Source: Enterococcus mundtii (GTDB lineage: Bacteria > Bacillota > Bacilli > Lactobacillales > Enterococcaceae). From it: a stretch of DNA of 64,000 nt. The notes below the pieces were generated by a model. The model saw only the letters and a list, made by a program, of their open reading frames with translations. It was not told where the DNA came from and made no database searches. The translations under genes and the position numbers were made by a program. The DNA is taken from NCBI RefSeq assembly GCF_002813755.1, contig NZ_CP018061.1, positions 2,284,001 through 2,348,000 of the forward strand, read 5' to 3'. Shown piece after piece: positions 1 through 7,798 of the stretch (positions are counted from its first letter, which is position 1; every line of letters starts with the position of its first letter).

Positions 1-120
1 TTTTTCAGCGAGTTTTTCTGCTTGTTGTTTCCCTTTTTCTGTTAATTCGATGTCTGCATGGCCACAAACTAAGCCTTGAGCATTCCAAGTCGTTTCGCCA
101 TGTCTAGTAATATATAACAT
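1..120 (-). CDS. Histidine phosphatase family protein, N-terminal 40 residues (partial)
   Basis: The gene starts at 120 and runs out of the window at base 1, so only 40 residues are visible. They begin MLYITRHGETTWN, which contains the RHG phosphohistidine motif and following E/T-x-W-N of the phosphoglycerate mutase/histidine phosphatase superfamily. The histidine of RHG is the catalytic phosphate acceptor in this family. The substrate cannot be told from this fragment; cofactor-dependent mutases and broad phosphatases share the motif. It reads in the same direction as the ABC-F gene, about 100 bases downstream of that gene's stop. Confidence 0.8.
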   Translation of the reverse strand, partial: MLYITRHGETTWNAQGLVCGHADIELTEKGKQQAEKLAEK

Positions 121-224
121 TAGATAACTCTCCTTTATTTTATGCTCTTTCAATTTTATCATACAATTTCAGTCCAAATGGATCATCTGCTTGGAATCGA
201 CGACGTTCGATTAGCCTTAGTGAT

Positions 225-1739
225 TCAAATGTGTGTTTCTCTTCTTCTCAAGTCGATTCTTTTCGTTGCGACTTTTTCTAAAAATCGCTGGTCATGGTCG
301 ACGATCAACATCGCTGGTTTGACTTGTAATAAAAGCTGCTCGATTTGTTCTTGATTGAACACGTCCAGATAATTCAATGGCTCATCCCAGATATAAAGAT
401 CTGCGGATTGTGCAAATGATTTGGCTAATTCCACTTTTTTTCTTTGCCCCATACTCATGTTTTCAATGGAGGTATGAAACACGTCTCTTTCCATTCCTAA
501 TTTACGAAGATTATTTAAAAAGAGTTCCAAGTCTAGCTGATTCTTTTGCGCAAAATCTGTTAATGTTCCGGTGTTATCTTCATAGTTTTGGCGAACATAA
601 CTGATGCTGATTGTTGCCGGACGCGTGACATCCCCCTTGGATTGACCAGTAAATTCCCCAAGTAAATACTGGATGATCGATGATTTACCACTACCATTAG
701 GTCCAGTTATTGCCACACACTCTTGTTGCTCGATGCTAAAGCTGATAGGATCGAATAACATCTCTTCATAGCCTAATTGTAGATTTTCTACTGTCAATAA
801 GCGTTTATGATGCGACTGATTTGGGCACATGTTCAATGAATCGATCGACTCTAGATCTTTCAATAATTTCTCTTTCTCACTAATTTGAGTTTCCATCCGA
901 TTGACGATCGCTTTTGAACGTTTCATTGTACGAGCAGCATCCGCTCCAATTGCGCCACGATTGACACGCCGTGCTTCGGTATCAATAAAGCCAACACGTT
1001 TTTTTGTTTTGTCTCCTTCTCGAGAGTTAGCCCACTCCGCTTTTTCAGCTGCGGTTTTTTTCAAACGTCCGACTTCTTTTTTGATTTTTTGGTTTTGTGC
1101 TAACTCAAATTCATCTTTTCTACGCTTTTGTTCTTCGTAGACGGAATAATTTCCTTGATAAATCACTAATTGACTTTTTTCGATGACCAAAAGATGGTCA
1201 ACGACTTCATCAATAAACTGACGATCATGACTGACAACAATAAACCCTTGTTTTTTCTTATTCAGGTATTCAGCTACTTGCTGACGCCCAACCACATCTA
1301 AGTGATTTGTTGGTTCGTCAATCAGTGGAAAATGCTGCTCATCGGTAAATAAGAGAGCCAGCAATACTTTTGTTTTTTCTCCGCCGGAAAGGGAATCGTA
1401 AGGGCGCCAGAGAATTTCCGGATCTGCCTGCATCAGCATCAACTCACGCTCGATCTCCCATAACTCACAATCTGAAACTTCTAACAACACATCATAGGTT
1501 AGTCGATTCGTTTCCCTGACCTGTTGTGGAAAATAGACAAATTCTTGTTGATGGGTCACTTTTCCTTGATAAGGTAGTTTGTTTTGCAAAATAGTTAATA
1601 ACGTCGTTTTGCCACGACCATTTCGACCAATCAGTCCTAATTTCCATGTGGAATCAATATTTAGGTTTGCTTGATCGAATAACAGATTGTCTTGGCTGTC
1701 ATAGCCAAACGTCAATTGTTTGATTTCGATTTTAGACAT
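225..1739 (-). CDS. lsa: ABC-F ribosomal protection protein, Lsa/Eat(A) group
   Basis: A 504-residue soluble protein with two ABC ATPase domains and no membrane segment, as in antibiotic-resistance ABC-F proteins. Domain 1 has Walker A GRNGRGKTT at about 38-46, signature LSGGE at 117-121 and a DEPTNHLD Walker B at about 141. A basic linker follows at about 185-300. Domain 2 has Walker A GPNGSGKSS near 346 and a degenerate signature MSMGQ near 432, both typical of Lsa proteins. Such proteins bind the ribosomal E site and displace lincosamides, streptogramin A and pleuromutilins. The leader carries a uORF and a terminator, which suggests drug-inducible expression. The Lsa/Eat(A) assignment comes from remembered family similarity; the spectrum is not proven here. 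Confidence 0.85.
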   Translation of the reverse strand: MSKIEIKQLTFGYDSQDNLLFDQANLNIDSTWKLGLIGRNGRGKTTLLTILQNKLPYQGKVTHQQEFVYFPQQVRETNRLTYDVLLEVSDCELWEIERELMLMQADPEILWRPYDSLSGGEKTKVLLALLFTDEQHFPLIDEPTNHLDVVGRQQVAEYLNKKKQGFIVVSHDRQFIDEVVDHLLVIEKSQLVIYQGNYSVYEEQKRRKDEFELAQNQKIKKEVGRLKKTAAEKAEWANSREGDKTKKRVGFIDTEARRVNRGAIGADAARTMKRSKAIVNRMETQISEKEKLLKDLESIDSLNMCPNQSHHKRLLTVENLQLGYEEMLFDPISFSIEQQECVAITGPNGSGKSSIIQYLLGEFTGQSKGDVTRPATISISYVRQNYEDNTGTLTDFAQKNQLDLELFLNNLRKLGMERDVFHTSIENMSMGQRKKVELAKSFAQSADLYIWDEPLNYLDVFNQEQIEQLLLQVKPAMLIVDHDQRFLEKVATKRIDLRRRETHI

Positions 1740-1757
1740 TTATCTTCACCTCGTTAT

Positions 1758-1789
1758 AAAAAAGACCAGTCCTATTTTCAGAACTGGTC
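1758..1789 (-). terminator. Leader terminator (attenuator) upstream of the ABC-F gene
   Basis: The arms GACCAGT (1764-1770) and ACTGGTC (1783-1789) form a hairpin followed, on the minus strand, by a run of six U just before the ABC-F Shine-Dalgarno. It would end transcription inside the leader. The descending arm and loop (CCAGTTCTGAAAA on the RNA) can also pair with the uORF segment TTTTCAGAATTGG at about 1833-1845, giving a competing antiterminator. This is the layout of ribosome-mediated attenuation. Confidence 0.75.
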
Positions 1790-1818
1790 AAAGAAGATGA
1801 GTACAAAAAGAGACCCAC

Positions 1819-1851
1819 TCATTGAAAGCAGCCAATTCTGAAAATCTGCAT
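1819..1851 (-). CDS. Regulatory leader peptide (uORF) MQIFRIGCFQ
   Basis: A 10-codon ORF with a strong Shine-Dalgarno (AAGGGGA, 5 bases before the ATG) lies between the promoter and the attenuator hairpin of the ABC-F gene. Its own Shine-Dalgarno sits in the 3' arm of a hairpin at 1852-1880. The ORF overlaps the sequence able to pair with the terminator arm, so a drug-stalled ribosome on it could free the antiterminator. It is too short for homology evidence; the call rests on position, ribosome-binding site and RNA pairing. Confidence 0.6.
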   Translation of the reverse strand: MQIFRIGCFQ

Positions 1852-1952
1852 ACTATCCCCTTGAACGAACAAGGTATAGTTAAAATGCAGCTTCAACAAA
1901 TTGACTTACTTTTTCAATGCGCGGATCCCTCACTTTGTCTTTATTTGCCACT

Positions 1953-1982
1953 AGGTTACCATAGGTGTTTTAAGACTGTCAA
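1953..1982 (-). promoter_or_regulatory. Promoter of the ABC-F leader
   Basis: The minus strand carries TTGACA (1977-1982), an 18-base spacer and TAACCT (1953-1958), the latter preceded by TGG as an extended -10. It sits just after the glycerate-kinase stop and about 100 bases upstream of the uORF. Confidence 0.6.
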
Positions 1983-1990
1983 CCAATAAA

Positions 1991-3091
1991 TTATTGCAAC
2001 AAGCCACTGATTGCCTGTGAAAGTATTCTGACGTTCTCTAGTGTTTCTTGATGATCCAATGCCTTATCAAGAGAAGTTGGGCCAGTTTGGATACTAAATA
2101 CACTAGGAAGAATCGTCGTTAATTGACCTAAATCTTTTTCCCGACTCCCACAGATTGCTACAACTTTTTTGTTGTGTTTTTTTGCCAAAGAAGCCACACC
2201 ATAAGGCACTTTCCCATGAATTGTCTGTTGATCAATCCGTCCTTCTCCTGTGATCACGATATCGGCTGATTTGATTTTATTCTCTAAGTCTACTAACTCA
2301 GAAACAGTCATAAATCCCGCTTTCATCGTAGCTCCGACAATGGCTAAAGCGCCTCCGATTCCACCAGCTGCGCCACTGCCAGGGAGTTTATTCAAATCGA
2401 TTGCTGTGCGTTCTTTGATTTGTTCAGCGACCTTTTCTGCTTGTGCTTCCAAAAATGCTAGTGTTTCTGGTGAACCACCTTTTTGTTTGCCGAACAGCTG
2501 AGTCGCACCTTGTTTGCCAGTGTAAGGACTCGTAACATCCGCTGCGATCGTCAATCGTTGCTCGATTCGCTCTAATTGAGAGACGTCGATTGTCTCGATG
2601 GATAACAAAGGATTCCCTTCTGTCACACCATTTAGTTTCGCCCCTAATGACTGCAATAAACCCAAGCCTCCATCAGAACAACCGCTACCACCTAATGTTA
2701 CGATAACTTCGTCTACTTGCTGATTCAAAGCATCTTTGATCAACTCTCCTAAACCAAAACTTGAAGCTAACCGGATCGTTTGATCTGTCGGTTCGGTCAA
2801 CAAGTCCAATCCAATAACTTCCGTCGATTCAATGATGGCTAACTTACGGTTCTTTTTTTGTGTCAGTAAATAACGACATGCTTTTTTCCGAAAGAGCAAA
2901 TCCGGACAAAAAAGTGTTCGCCATTCCCCGCCTAAAGTAGCGTAAATCACTTCAGCAGTTCCTTCGCCACCATCTGCGATAGGTTGATTGACTGTTTGTT
3001 CCGCCTCCCCCCAGCCTTGCAATGCTGCTTGGTTGAGTTCAATAGACGATGCGCTACCTTTAAACGAATCGATTGCTGCAAGTAATTTCAT
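1991..3091 (-). CDS. glxK: Glycerate kinase
   Basis: A 366-residue protein starting MKLLAAIDSFKGS, the N-terminus of the glycerate kinase family (GlxK/GarK), which phosphorylates D-glycerate for entry into glycolysis. Further family signatures are DGGEGTAEV near residue 43, TLGGSGCSDGGLG near 130 and the Gly-rich GSGAAGGIGGAL near 240. The length is normal for the family. The Shine-Dalgarno AAAAAGGAG is well placed for the ATG at 3091. It appears to be a single-gene unit, separated from the gene upstream by about 60 bases and from the ABC-F promoter by a few bases. Confidence 0.93.
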   Translation of the reverse strand: MKLLAAIDSFKGSASSIELNQAALQGWGEAEQTVNQPIADGGEGTAEVIYATLGGEWRTLFCPDLLFRKKACRYLLTQKKNRKLAIIESTEVIGLDLLTEPTDQTIRLASSFGLGELIKDALNQQVDEVIVTLGGSGCSDGGLGLLQSLGAKLNGVTEGNPLLSIETIDVSQLERIEQRLTIAADVTSPYTGKQGATQLFGKQKGGSPETLAFLEAQAEKVAEQIKERTAIDLNKLPGSGAAGGIGGALAIVGATMKAGFMTVSELVDLENKIKSADIVITGEGRIDQQTIHGKVPYGVASLAKKHNKKVVAICGSREKDLGQLTTILPSVFSIQTGPTSLDKALDHQETLENVRILSQAISGLLQ

Positions 3092-3150
3092 TTAGAGACT
3101 CCTTTTTCTGTGATGATTGAACAACGTGTTTTTCTTTAACTATATCATAT

Positions 3151-4041
3151 CTAACGTGCTTCAATACCGCTATATTCATAGATAGAAAATACTTCAGGAT
3201 CATAATCGATAAACCGCTGTGACCAATTTTCTACATCAAAAAATTCGATGATCTCACGATCGACGGTTTGATAAGGGCTATTTAAGAATGCAGGAAGTTC
3301 ATCCAAATTCCTTTCTTCCAACAAGAAAATATTTTGTGGATTGTAGAAACGATACCCGGAAATCGCTTTGTTATCAGTGACTAATTTCTTTTGGAAGAAA
3401 ATCGATTCAAATGTTCGTAATGTCACACCACTTTGACCTTCTCGCAACAATTCTAAAATACCTGTCGAACCATTCGTCTTTTGCAAATATTCTGTATAGG
3501 TCAGATACCCTTCTTGATCATTTCCACGACTTGGTAAAATAAAAAAATTTGTTGAGATACCTAACTGTTCAAATGTGGCTTGATAATCATCTGCTCGTTG
3601 TTTTCTGCCGTTATCAGTTGCGCCAAAGAAGAGATCAGTCGTGACTTCAGCTTTTGGTAATTGCATCTCTTTTGAATAAAACGAACTATTATGCTTAATC
3701 CCTAACTCTTTTGCTTCTAAAATATCAAAATGGTAAATGTCATCAATTGCTGGTTCTGCTTCTGCTTTCTTCAATAACTGAAGGTGTTCTTCTTTGAAAT
3801 GGTTCCAAAAGAAGAGAATGATCTTCGCATTTGTGTACGGTCGAATGCGAGAAGCAAATGCCACATCAAAACCATAATCTAAAAAAATAATTAGTTTATA
3901 TTGATCGAGTTGCTGTTGGAACGATGACATAAAGGAATCATCCATCAAATCTTTTGCTGAGATGACGTCCATTGTTTGTACGTATGGGAAAAAATATAAC
4001 GCCTTATTTTTCGCTATAAGCAATCGTTCGTGTTGGCTCAT
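3151..4041 (-). CDS. Putative glycosyltransferase-like protein (polysaccharide-biosynthesis type)
   Basis: A 296-residue cytoplasmic protein with no signal peptide or membrane segment. Stretches such as ILELLREGQSGVTLRTFESIFFQKKL and KLVTDNKAISGYRFYNPQNIFLL resemble the C-terminal half of GT-B-like proteins in streptococcal and lactobacillal capsule loci, often annotated as polysaccharide biosynthesis proteins. That is recognition by pattern, not by a catalytic motif. The ATG at 4041 is chosen because AAGGAG lies 9 bases upstream; the in-frame TTG at 4050 has no ribosome-binding site. No other polysaccharide gene is nearby, so donor and acceptor are unknown. Confidence 0.5.
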   Translation of the reverse strand: MSQHERLLIAKNKALYFFPYVQTMDVISAKDLMDDSFMSSFQQQLDQYKLIIFLDYGFDVAFASRIRPYTNAKIILFFWNHFKEEHLQLLKKAEAEPAIDDIYHFDILEAKELGIKHNSSFYSKEMQLPKAEVTTDLFFGATDNGRKQRADDYQATFEQLGISTNFFILPSRGNDQEGYLTYTEYLQKTNGSTGILELLREGQSGVTLRTFESIFFQKKLVTDNKAISGYRFYNPQNIFLLEERNLDELPAFLNSPYQTVDREIIEFFDVENWSQRFIDYDPEVFSIYEYSGIEAR

Positions 4042-4133
4042 AGTTATCAACTCCTTATTTTTACTTACTCAAAACAAACCTATTAAGTATGGGTTTCCTC
4101 TTATAATAGCCCTGCATGAAAGGAAAAAGCGAA

Positions 4134-4151
4134 TGAAACGCTTTCGTTTCA
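4134..4151. promoter_or_regulatory. Palindrome in the divergent intergenic region
   Basis: TGAAACG-CTTT-CGTTTCA is a perfect 7-base inverted repeat with a 4-base centre, between the glycosyltransferase-like gene and the permease, which are transcribed divergently. It does not match the CcpA cre consensus (the central CG is displaced). It could be an operator for either gene. A second short palindrome, TTGTCAGACAA, lies near 4254. Confidence 0.35.
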
Positions 4152-4336
4152 AGTTATTTTTTATAGAAATATAACAATAATTATCAAAACAGATAAGAGT
4201 TCTATGATTGTTTCATTAAAAATTACAAAAAAGTTTTCAGAATAGTTGTAATTGTCAGACAATTTGTTATTATAGAGAATATTATTTTATAACCTATTTG
4301 TTTTTTCAGCTATGTTTTTAGAAAAGAGGGTTTTTG

Positions 4337-5701
4337 ATGGAAAGTACAGAACAAACAAAATTAAAAAAACAGCTAAGCTCTAGACACATCACGATGCTTG
4401 CTCTGGGTGGTGCAATTGGTGCTGGTTTATTCAAAGGAAGTGGTGAAGCAATTGGGATCGCTGGTCCTGCAGTTTTGCTTGCCTTTTTGATCGGTGGTGG
4501 TATTTTATTTATTGTTATGAGTGGTCTAGGTAAGTTAGTTTTAGACGGTGGGGATACACAACATGGATTATCTGGCTTGATTCGCCCTTATTTAGGTAAT
4601 CATTCTGCGGACTTCGTCGACTGGGTCTATTATTCCATGTGGATGATCAATATCATCGCCGAGGCTGTAGCAGCAGCTTCCTTCTTACAATTATGGTTCC
4701 CGCATGTACCTGCATGGTGTTTCATCTTACTTTTAGCTATTTTAACGACTCTGATCAATCTTTATTCTGTCCGCTTGTTTGCTGAAACCGAATATTGGTT
4801 GGCTTTTGCGAAGATCAGTGTCATTATCTTGATGATTCTTTTCGGGATATATCTCGTCGGACAACAAATGTTAGGAACTGGAATTTTTCCTACATTAAGT
4901 CAATTGACTGATCACGGTGGCTTTACTCCCCATGGATTAAAAGGGGTCGTTAGTTCATTACTTGTCGTTATCTATTCATATGGCGGGTCGGAATTGATTG
5001 CAATCACCGTCAGTGAAGCGGACGATCCTAAAAAAGCCATACCAAAAGCGATAAAAGGGGTCATGGGCCGAATTGTTTCCTTCTATATTATTCCGCTTTT
5101 CTTATTGCTGATTCTTTTCCCTTGGAACACTTTAGCTGGTTCTGCAGTTAGCCCGTTCGTCTTGGTGTTTGAACAGATGAATATCCCTTTTGCTAGTGAT
5201 ATCGTGAACTTCGTCATTGTCTTGGCACTCTTTTCATCGATCAATTCTGGCGTTTATGCTTCTTCCCGTCTATTGTTTTTCCGTTTGAAAGACAAAAAAG
5301 GCACCGCCAAGAAACTGGCAAAGTTGAACAAACATTATGTGCCACAACGTGCTGTATTATTTTGTACCAGCGTGCTATATCTAGGTGTCATTCTTTCCTA
5401 TTTCGTAGGTGACAAACTTTTTGGTTACTTAGCCGGTTCCCTTTCTTATACGGTACTCGTGATTTGGCTAATGATCAGCGCTGCCGCTTTTCGTTTAGCA
5501 TTGAAGAAAGGCACTTGGCAAGCCAAAAGCTTTAATTTATTTGCTTTGATCGCGTTAAGCTTGATCTTGATTGGGATACTCATGACAAATTCAATTGGTG
5601 TAACGGTCTTGACAGCTTTGTTATATGCGGTGATTTTCTTTAGCTATCAAAAGAAAAAAGATGTCTTTGCGATAAAAAATGAGCCTTTTTCTTCGATTTG
5701 A
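4337..5701 (+). CDS. APC-superfamily amino-acid permease
   Basis: A 454-residue membrane protein with about 12 hydrophobic segments. The N-terminus carries HITMLALGGAIGAGLF, the helix-1 substrate-binding signature of the amino acid transporter (AAT) branch, and SYGGSELIAITVSEADDPKKAIPKAI near residue 220, equivalent to the conserved loop of GabP/AnsP-type permeases. Import of an amino acid by proton symport is expected; the substrate is not readable. The ATG at 4337 is preferred to the TTG at 4334 because AAAAGAGGG is spaced correctly for it. It is followed by a strong terminator. Confidence 0.8.
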   Translation: MESTEQTKLKKQLSSRHITMLALGGAIGAGLFKGSGEAIGIAGPAVLLAFLIGGGILFIVMSGLGKLVLDGGDTQHGLSGLIRPYLGNHSADFVDWVYYSMWMINIIAEAVAAASFLQLWFPHVPAWCFILLLAILTTLINLYSVRLFAETEYWLAFAKISVIILMILFGIYLVGQQMLGTGIFPTLSQLTDHGGFTPHGLKGVVSSLLVVIYSYGGSELIAITVSEADDPKKAIPKAIKGVMGRIVSFYIIPLFLLLILFPWNTLAGSAVSPFVLVFEQMNIPFASDIVNFVIVLALFSSINSGVYASSRLLFFRLKDKKGTAKKLAKLNKHYVPQRAVLFCTSVLYLGVILSYFVGDKLFGYLAGSLSYTVLVIWLMISAAAFRLALKKGTWQAKSFNLFALIALSLILIGILMTNSIGVTVLTALLYAVIFFSYQKKKDVFAIKNEPFSSI

Positions 5702-5737
5702 TTGATGATAAAGATAGATAACTAAAACTTCCCCATG

Positions 5738-5796
5738 AACCAGCTAGAAAATACGAGATCACTTGATAGATCTTTGAGCTTTCTAGCTGGTTTTTA
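5738..5796 (+). terminator. Terminator of the amino-acid permease gene
   Basis: The inverted arms AACCAGCTAGAAA (5738-5750) and TTTCTAGCTGGTT (5780-5792) enclose a 29-base loop and are followed by a T-rich tract. Confidence 0.75.
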
Positions 5797-5935
5797 TTAG
5801 TCTTTTTAGAGAATTTTGAGCCTGGATGACCCATTCGTCAAAAAAGATCACCCTCATTTTTTGCAACGATACTTGAATAGTTGTTGTTTCACTTCATCGA
5901 TACGTTCAATTGATGAGTCAAACCCTTGATTATCC

Positions 5936-5972
5936 AAAAAAAATAGTCCCCCGCTGATCGGGTGACTATTTA
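5936..5972 (-). terminator. Terminator of the nhaC-family gene
   Basis: On the minus strand AAATAGTC-ACCCG / CGGGG-GACTATTT forms a GC-rich hairpin ending in a run of U, starting a few bases after the carrier gene's stop codon. Confidence 0.8.
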
Positions 5973-5979
5973 TTTGAGT

Positions 5980-7392
5980 TTATATCGTTTCCTTCGCAAC
6001 GTTCAATTGTTCCTGCTTTTCTTTATTTTTTGCAATACCTAAACCAGTAATGGCACTGACCATCGAAAAGACGGGAGAAAGCAAACTAAAGAATACAAAT
6101 GGTAAGTAGGTCATCGTTGGTATCCCAAACGTGCTGGCAACAAAACTACCGGCAATCCCCCAAGGAATAAGGTAATTGATGACTGTCCCTCCATCTTCTA
6201 AAGTACGACTCAAAACAGTTGGATCAAGTCCTGCTTTTTTGTATGTTTCTTTGAACGCATTTCCGGGTAAGATCACAGATAAGAACTGTTCACCGATAAA
6301 CAGATTGACGCCAATACTTGTCATCAGTGTCGTAAAAATCAGTTTAGGTGTCGTCGTCATTTTCTTCGATACCACTTCCATAACTGTAGAGATCAACTCA
6401 AATTCGATCAATAAACCACCTAATGAAAGCGTCAGAATAATCAAGGAAACTGTAGGCATCATACTTTCGATCCCACCGCGGCTAAGTAACGCATCGATTT
6501 GCGCGTTTCCTGTTTCAGATAGAAAACCAGATTCGAGGACTGTCGCTAGTCCTGAGAAGGAAGTGCTTGGATCTTGGATAAATATCATTCCAACTGCTAC
6601 GGCAATATTCAACAGGATCGTTAAGATCGCTGGAACTTTTTTCCAAGCACAAACCAGCATCAAGAATAAAGGTATTAGAGACCAGATTGAAATCGTAAAG
6701 TTGTTTTCTAAAATGGTTGTTACATTTTGGATTTCTGTCAAGCTAGCACCTTTATCTGTATGTCCTAAAAATGCAAACAAAATCAAAGAAACAATAAATG
6801 CCGGAAGTGTTGACCACATCATATGTTTGATATGTTTGAATAGATCAGCATCAACAATTGCTGCTGCCAGATTTGTCGATTCAGATAATGGCGACATCTT
6901 ATCTCCAAAAACTGCTCCAGAAACAATGGCACCGACAACTAATGCAGGATTCAATCCCAACGTTGTGCCGATACCGAAAAAGGCGATACCGATCGTTGAC
7001 ATGACGGTAAAGGCGCTACCGACTGCACTGCCGACGATGGCACACACAACAAAAACTGAAGGCACAAACCACGGGACACTAATAATTTTAAAACCATAAA
7101 CCATCAACGTTGGGATGATGCCCGCTTGGATCCAGACCGCAATCAATGCGCCGACTAAAATAAAGATAAAGATCGGGATGATCCCCGGTTTGAGGCCATT
7201 GATGATTCCTTCATGTAATCGATCGGTTGGCTGTTTCTTCACTACTGCGTAGACCATGACCATACCAATAGCAATCAAAATCGCGATATTCGGTGAAATC
7301 TTAAAGCCAACTACTCCGGCTGCTATCGTTGCAACGATAATTATTAATACACTCACTGCTTCTATAAAACTAGGTTTTTTTATTTTTTCCAT
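5980..7392 (-). CDS. nhaC: NhaC-family Na+/H+ antiporter, probable tyrosine carrier
   Basis: A 470-residue polytopic protein of the NhaC family, with about 11-12 hydrophobic segments and the conserved stretch GAVFGDKMSPLSESTNLAAA near residue 165. NhaC proteins exchange Na+ for H+, but members placed under tyrosine T-boxes have been predicted to move tyrosine or related amino acids. Here the leader contains a T-box whose specifier reads TAT (Tyr), which supports an amino-acid role. The ATG at 7392 is chosen because AAGGAG lies 7 bases upstream; the ATG at 7398 is too close. In enterococci a similar gene accompanies the tyrosine-decarboxylase cluster, which is absent from this window. Confidence 0.8.
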   Translation of the reverse strand: MEKIKKPSFIEAVSVLIIIVATIAAGVVGFKISPNIAILIAIGMVMVYAVVKKQPTDRLHEGIINGLKPGIIPIFIFILVGALIAVWIQAGIIPTLMVYGFKIISVPWFVPSVFVVCAIVGSAVGSAFTVMSTIGIAFFGIGTTLGLNPALVVGAIVSGAVFGDKMSPLSESTNLAAAIVDADLFKHIKHMMWSTLPAFIVSLILFAFLGHTDKGASLTEIQNVTTILENNFTISIWSLIPLFLMLVCAWKKVPAILTILLNIAVAVGMIFIQDPSTSFSGLATVLESGFLSETGNAQIDALLSRGGIESMMPTVSLIILTLSLGGLLIEFELISTVMEVVSKKMTTTPKLIFTTLMTSIGVNLFIGEQFLSVILPGNAFKETYKKAGLDPTVLSRTLEDGGTVINYLIPWGIAGSFVASTFGIPTMTYLPFVFFSLLSPVFSMVSAITGLGIAKNKEKQEQLNVAKETI

Positions 7393-7483
7393 ATCCATTC
7401 TCCTTTTTTAAGTTTGTTACGTCTTAAAAAAGCTTCGATATCGAATGACTCCGCCACAATTCATCTGTGTTTCCTCCCTAAAA

Positions 7484-7687
7484 AGACAAAAAGATCTGTT
7501 TTCAACTAAGGACGAATTTCTCCGCGGTACCACCTTAATTAAAAACAGATCTGTTTTTCACTTTGATTTGAATGATTTAATTGTTAAAACTTTTCCTGTA
7601 ATTCATAGAACTGGCTTGGTCGGTTCGCAGCAACCACCGACTTTCTGAACAAAACACCAAAACTACTACTGGGTGAAAAGTGAACTT
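7484..7687 (-). ncRNA. T-box riboswitch, Tyr specifier, upstream of nhaC
   Basis: The minus strand has the conserved T-box core AAGGTGGTACCGCGG (plus strand 7521-7537), a stem I with an AGTA element and apical GGTTGCTG segment, and a base helix CTTTTC/GAAAAG. By analogy with the specifier-loop spacing of characterised T-boxes (specifier, then 6 nt, then the base helix), the specifier codon is TAT, read as tyrosine, followed by a purine. The terminator arms AGATCTGTTTTTAATTAAGG and CCTTAGTTGAAAACAGATCT enclose the T-box bulge and end in a U-run. Uncharged tRNA-Tyr should promote read-through. Confidence 0.85.
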
Positions 7688-7693
7688 TCATGA

Positions 7694-7722
7694 AGTTTAC
7701 CTGCATCTGTCCAGTTTGTCAA
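7694..7722 (-). promoter_or_regulatory. Promoter of the nhaC T-box leader
   Basis: The minus strand has TTGACA (7717-7722), a 17-base spacer and TAAACT (7694-7699), placing the transcript start near 7687 at the beginning of T-box stem I. The hydrolase upstream ends at 7799, so nhaC is a separate unit. Confidence 0.7.
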
Positions 7723-7798
7723 TCTAAATGTATTTTTTCTGAAAACAAATGTTTTGATTTATCACGATCTAATCCTTTCACCCATCCATCATCTCCCG

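Noticed and set aside
4134-4151. CcpA cre site upstream of the permease
   Set aside because: The palindrome does not place CG at the cre centre and fails the consensus at fixed positions.
6176-7099. 307-codon plus-strand reading frame opposite the nhaC gene
   Set aside because: It lies wholly in the antisense of a well-supported membrane-protein gene, has no ribosome-binding site and no recognisable domain.
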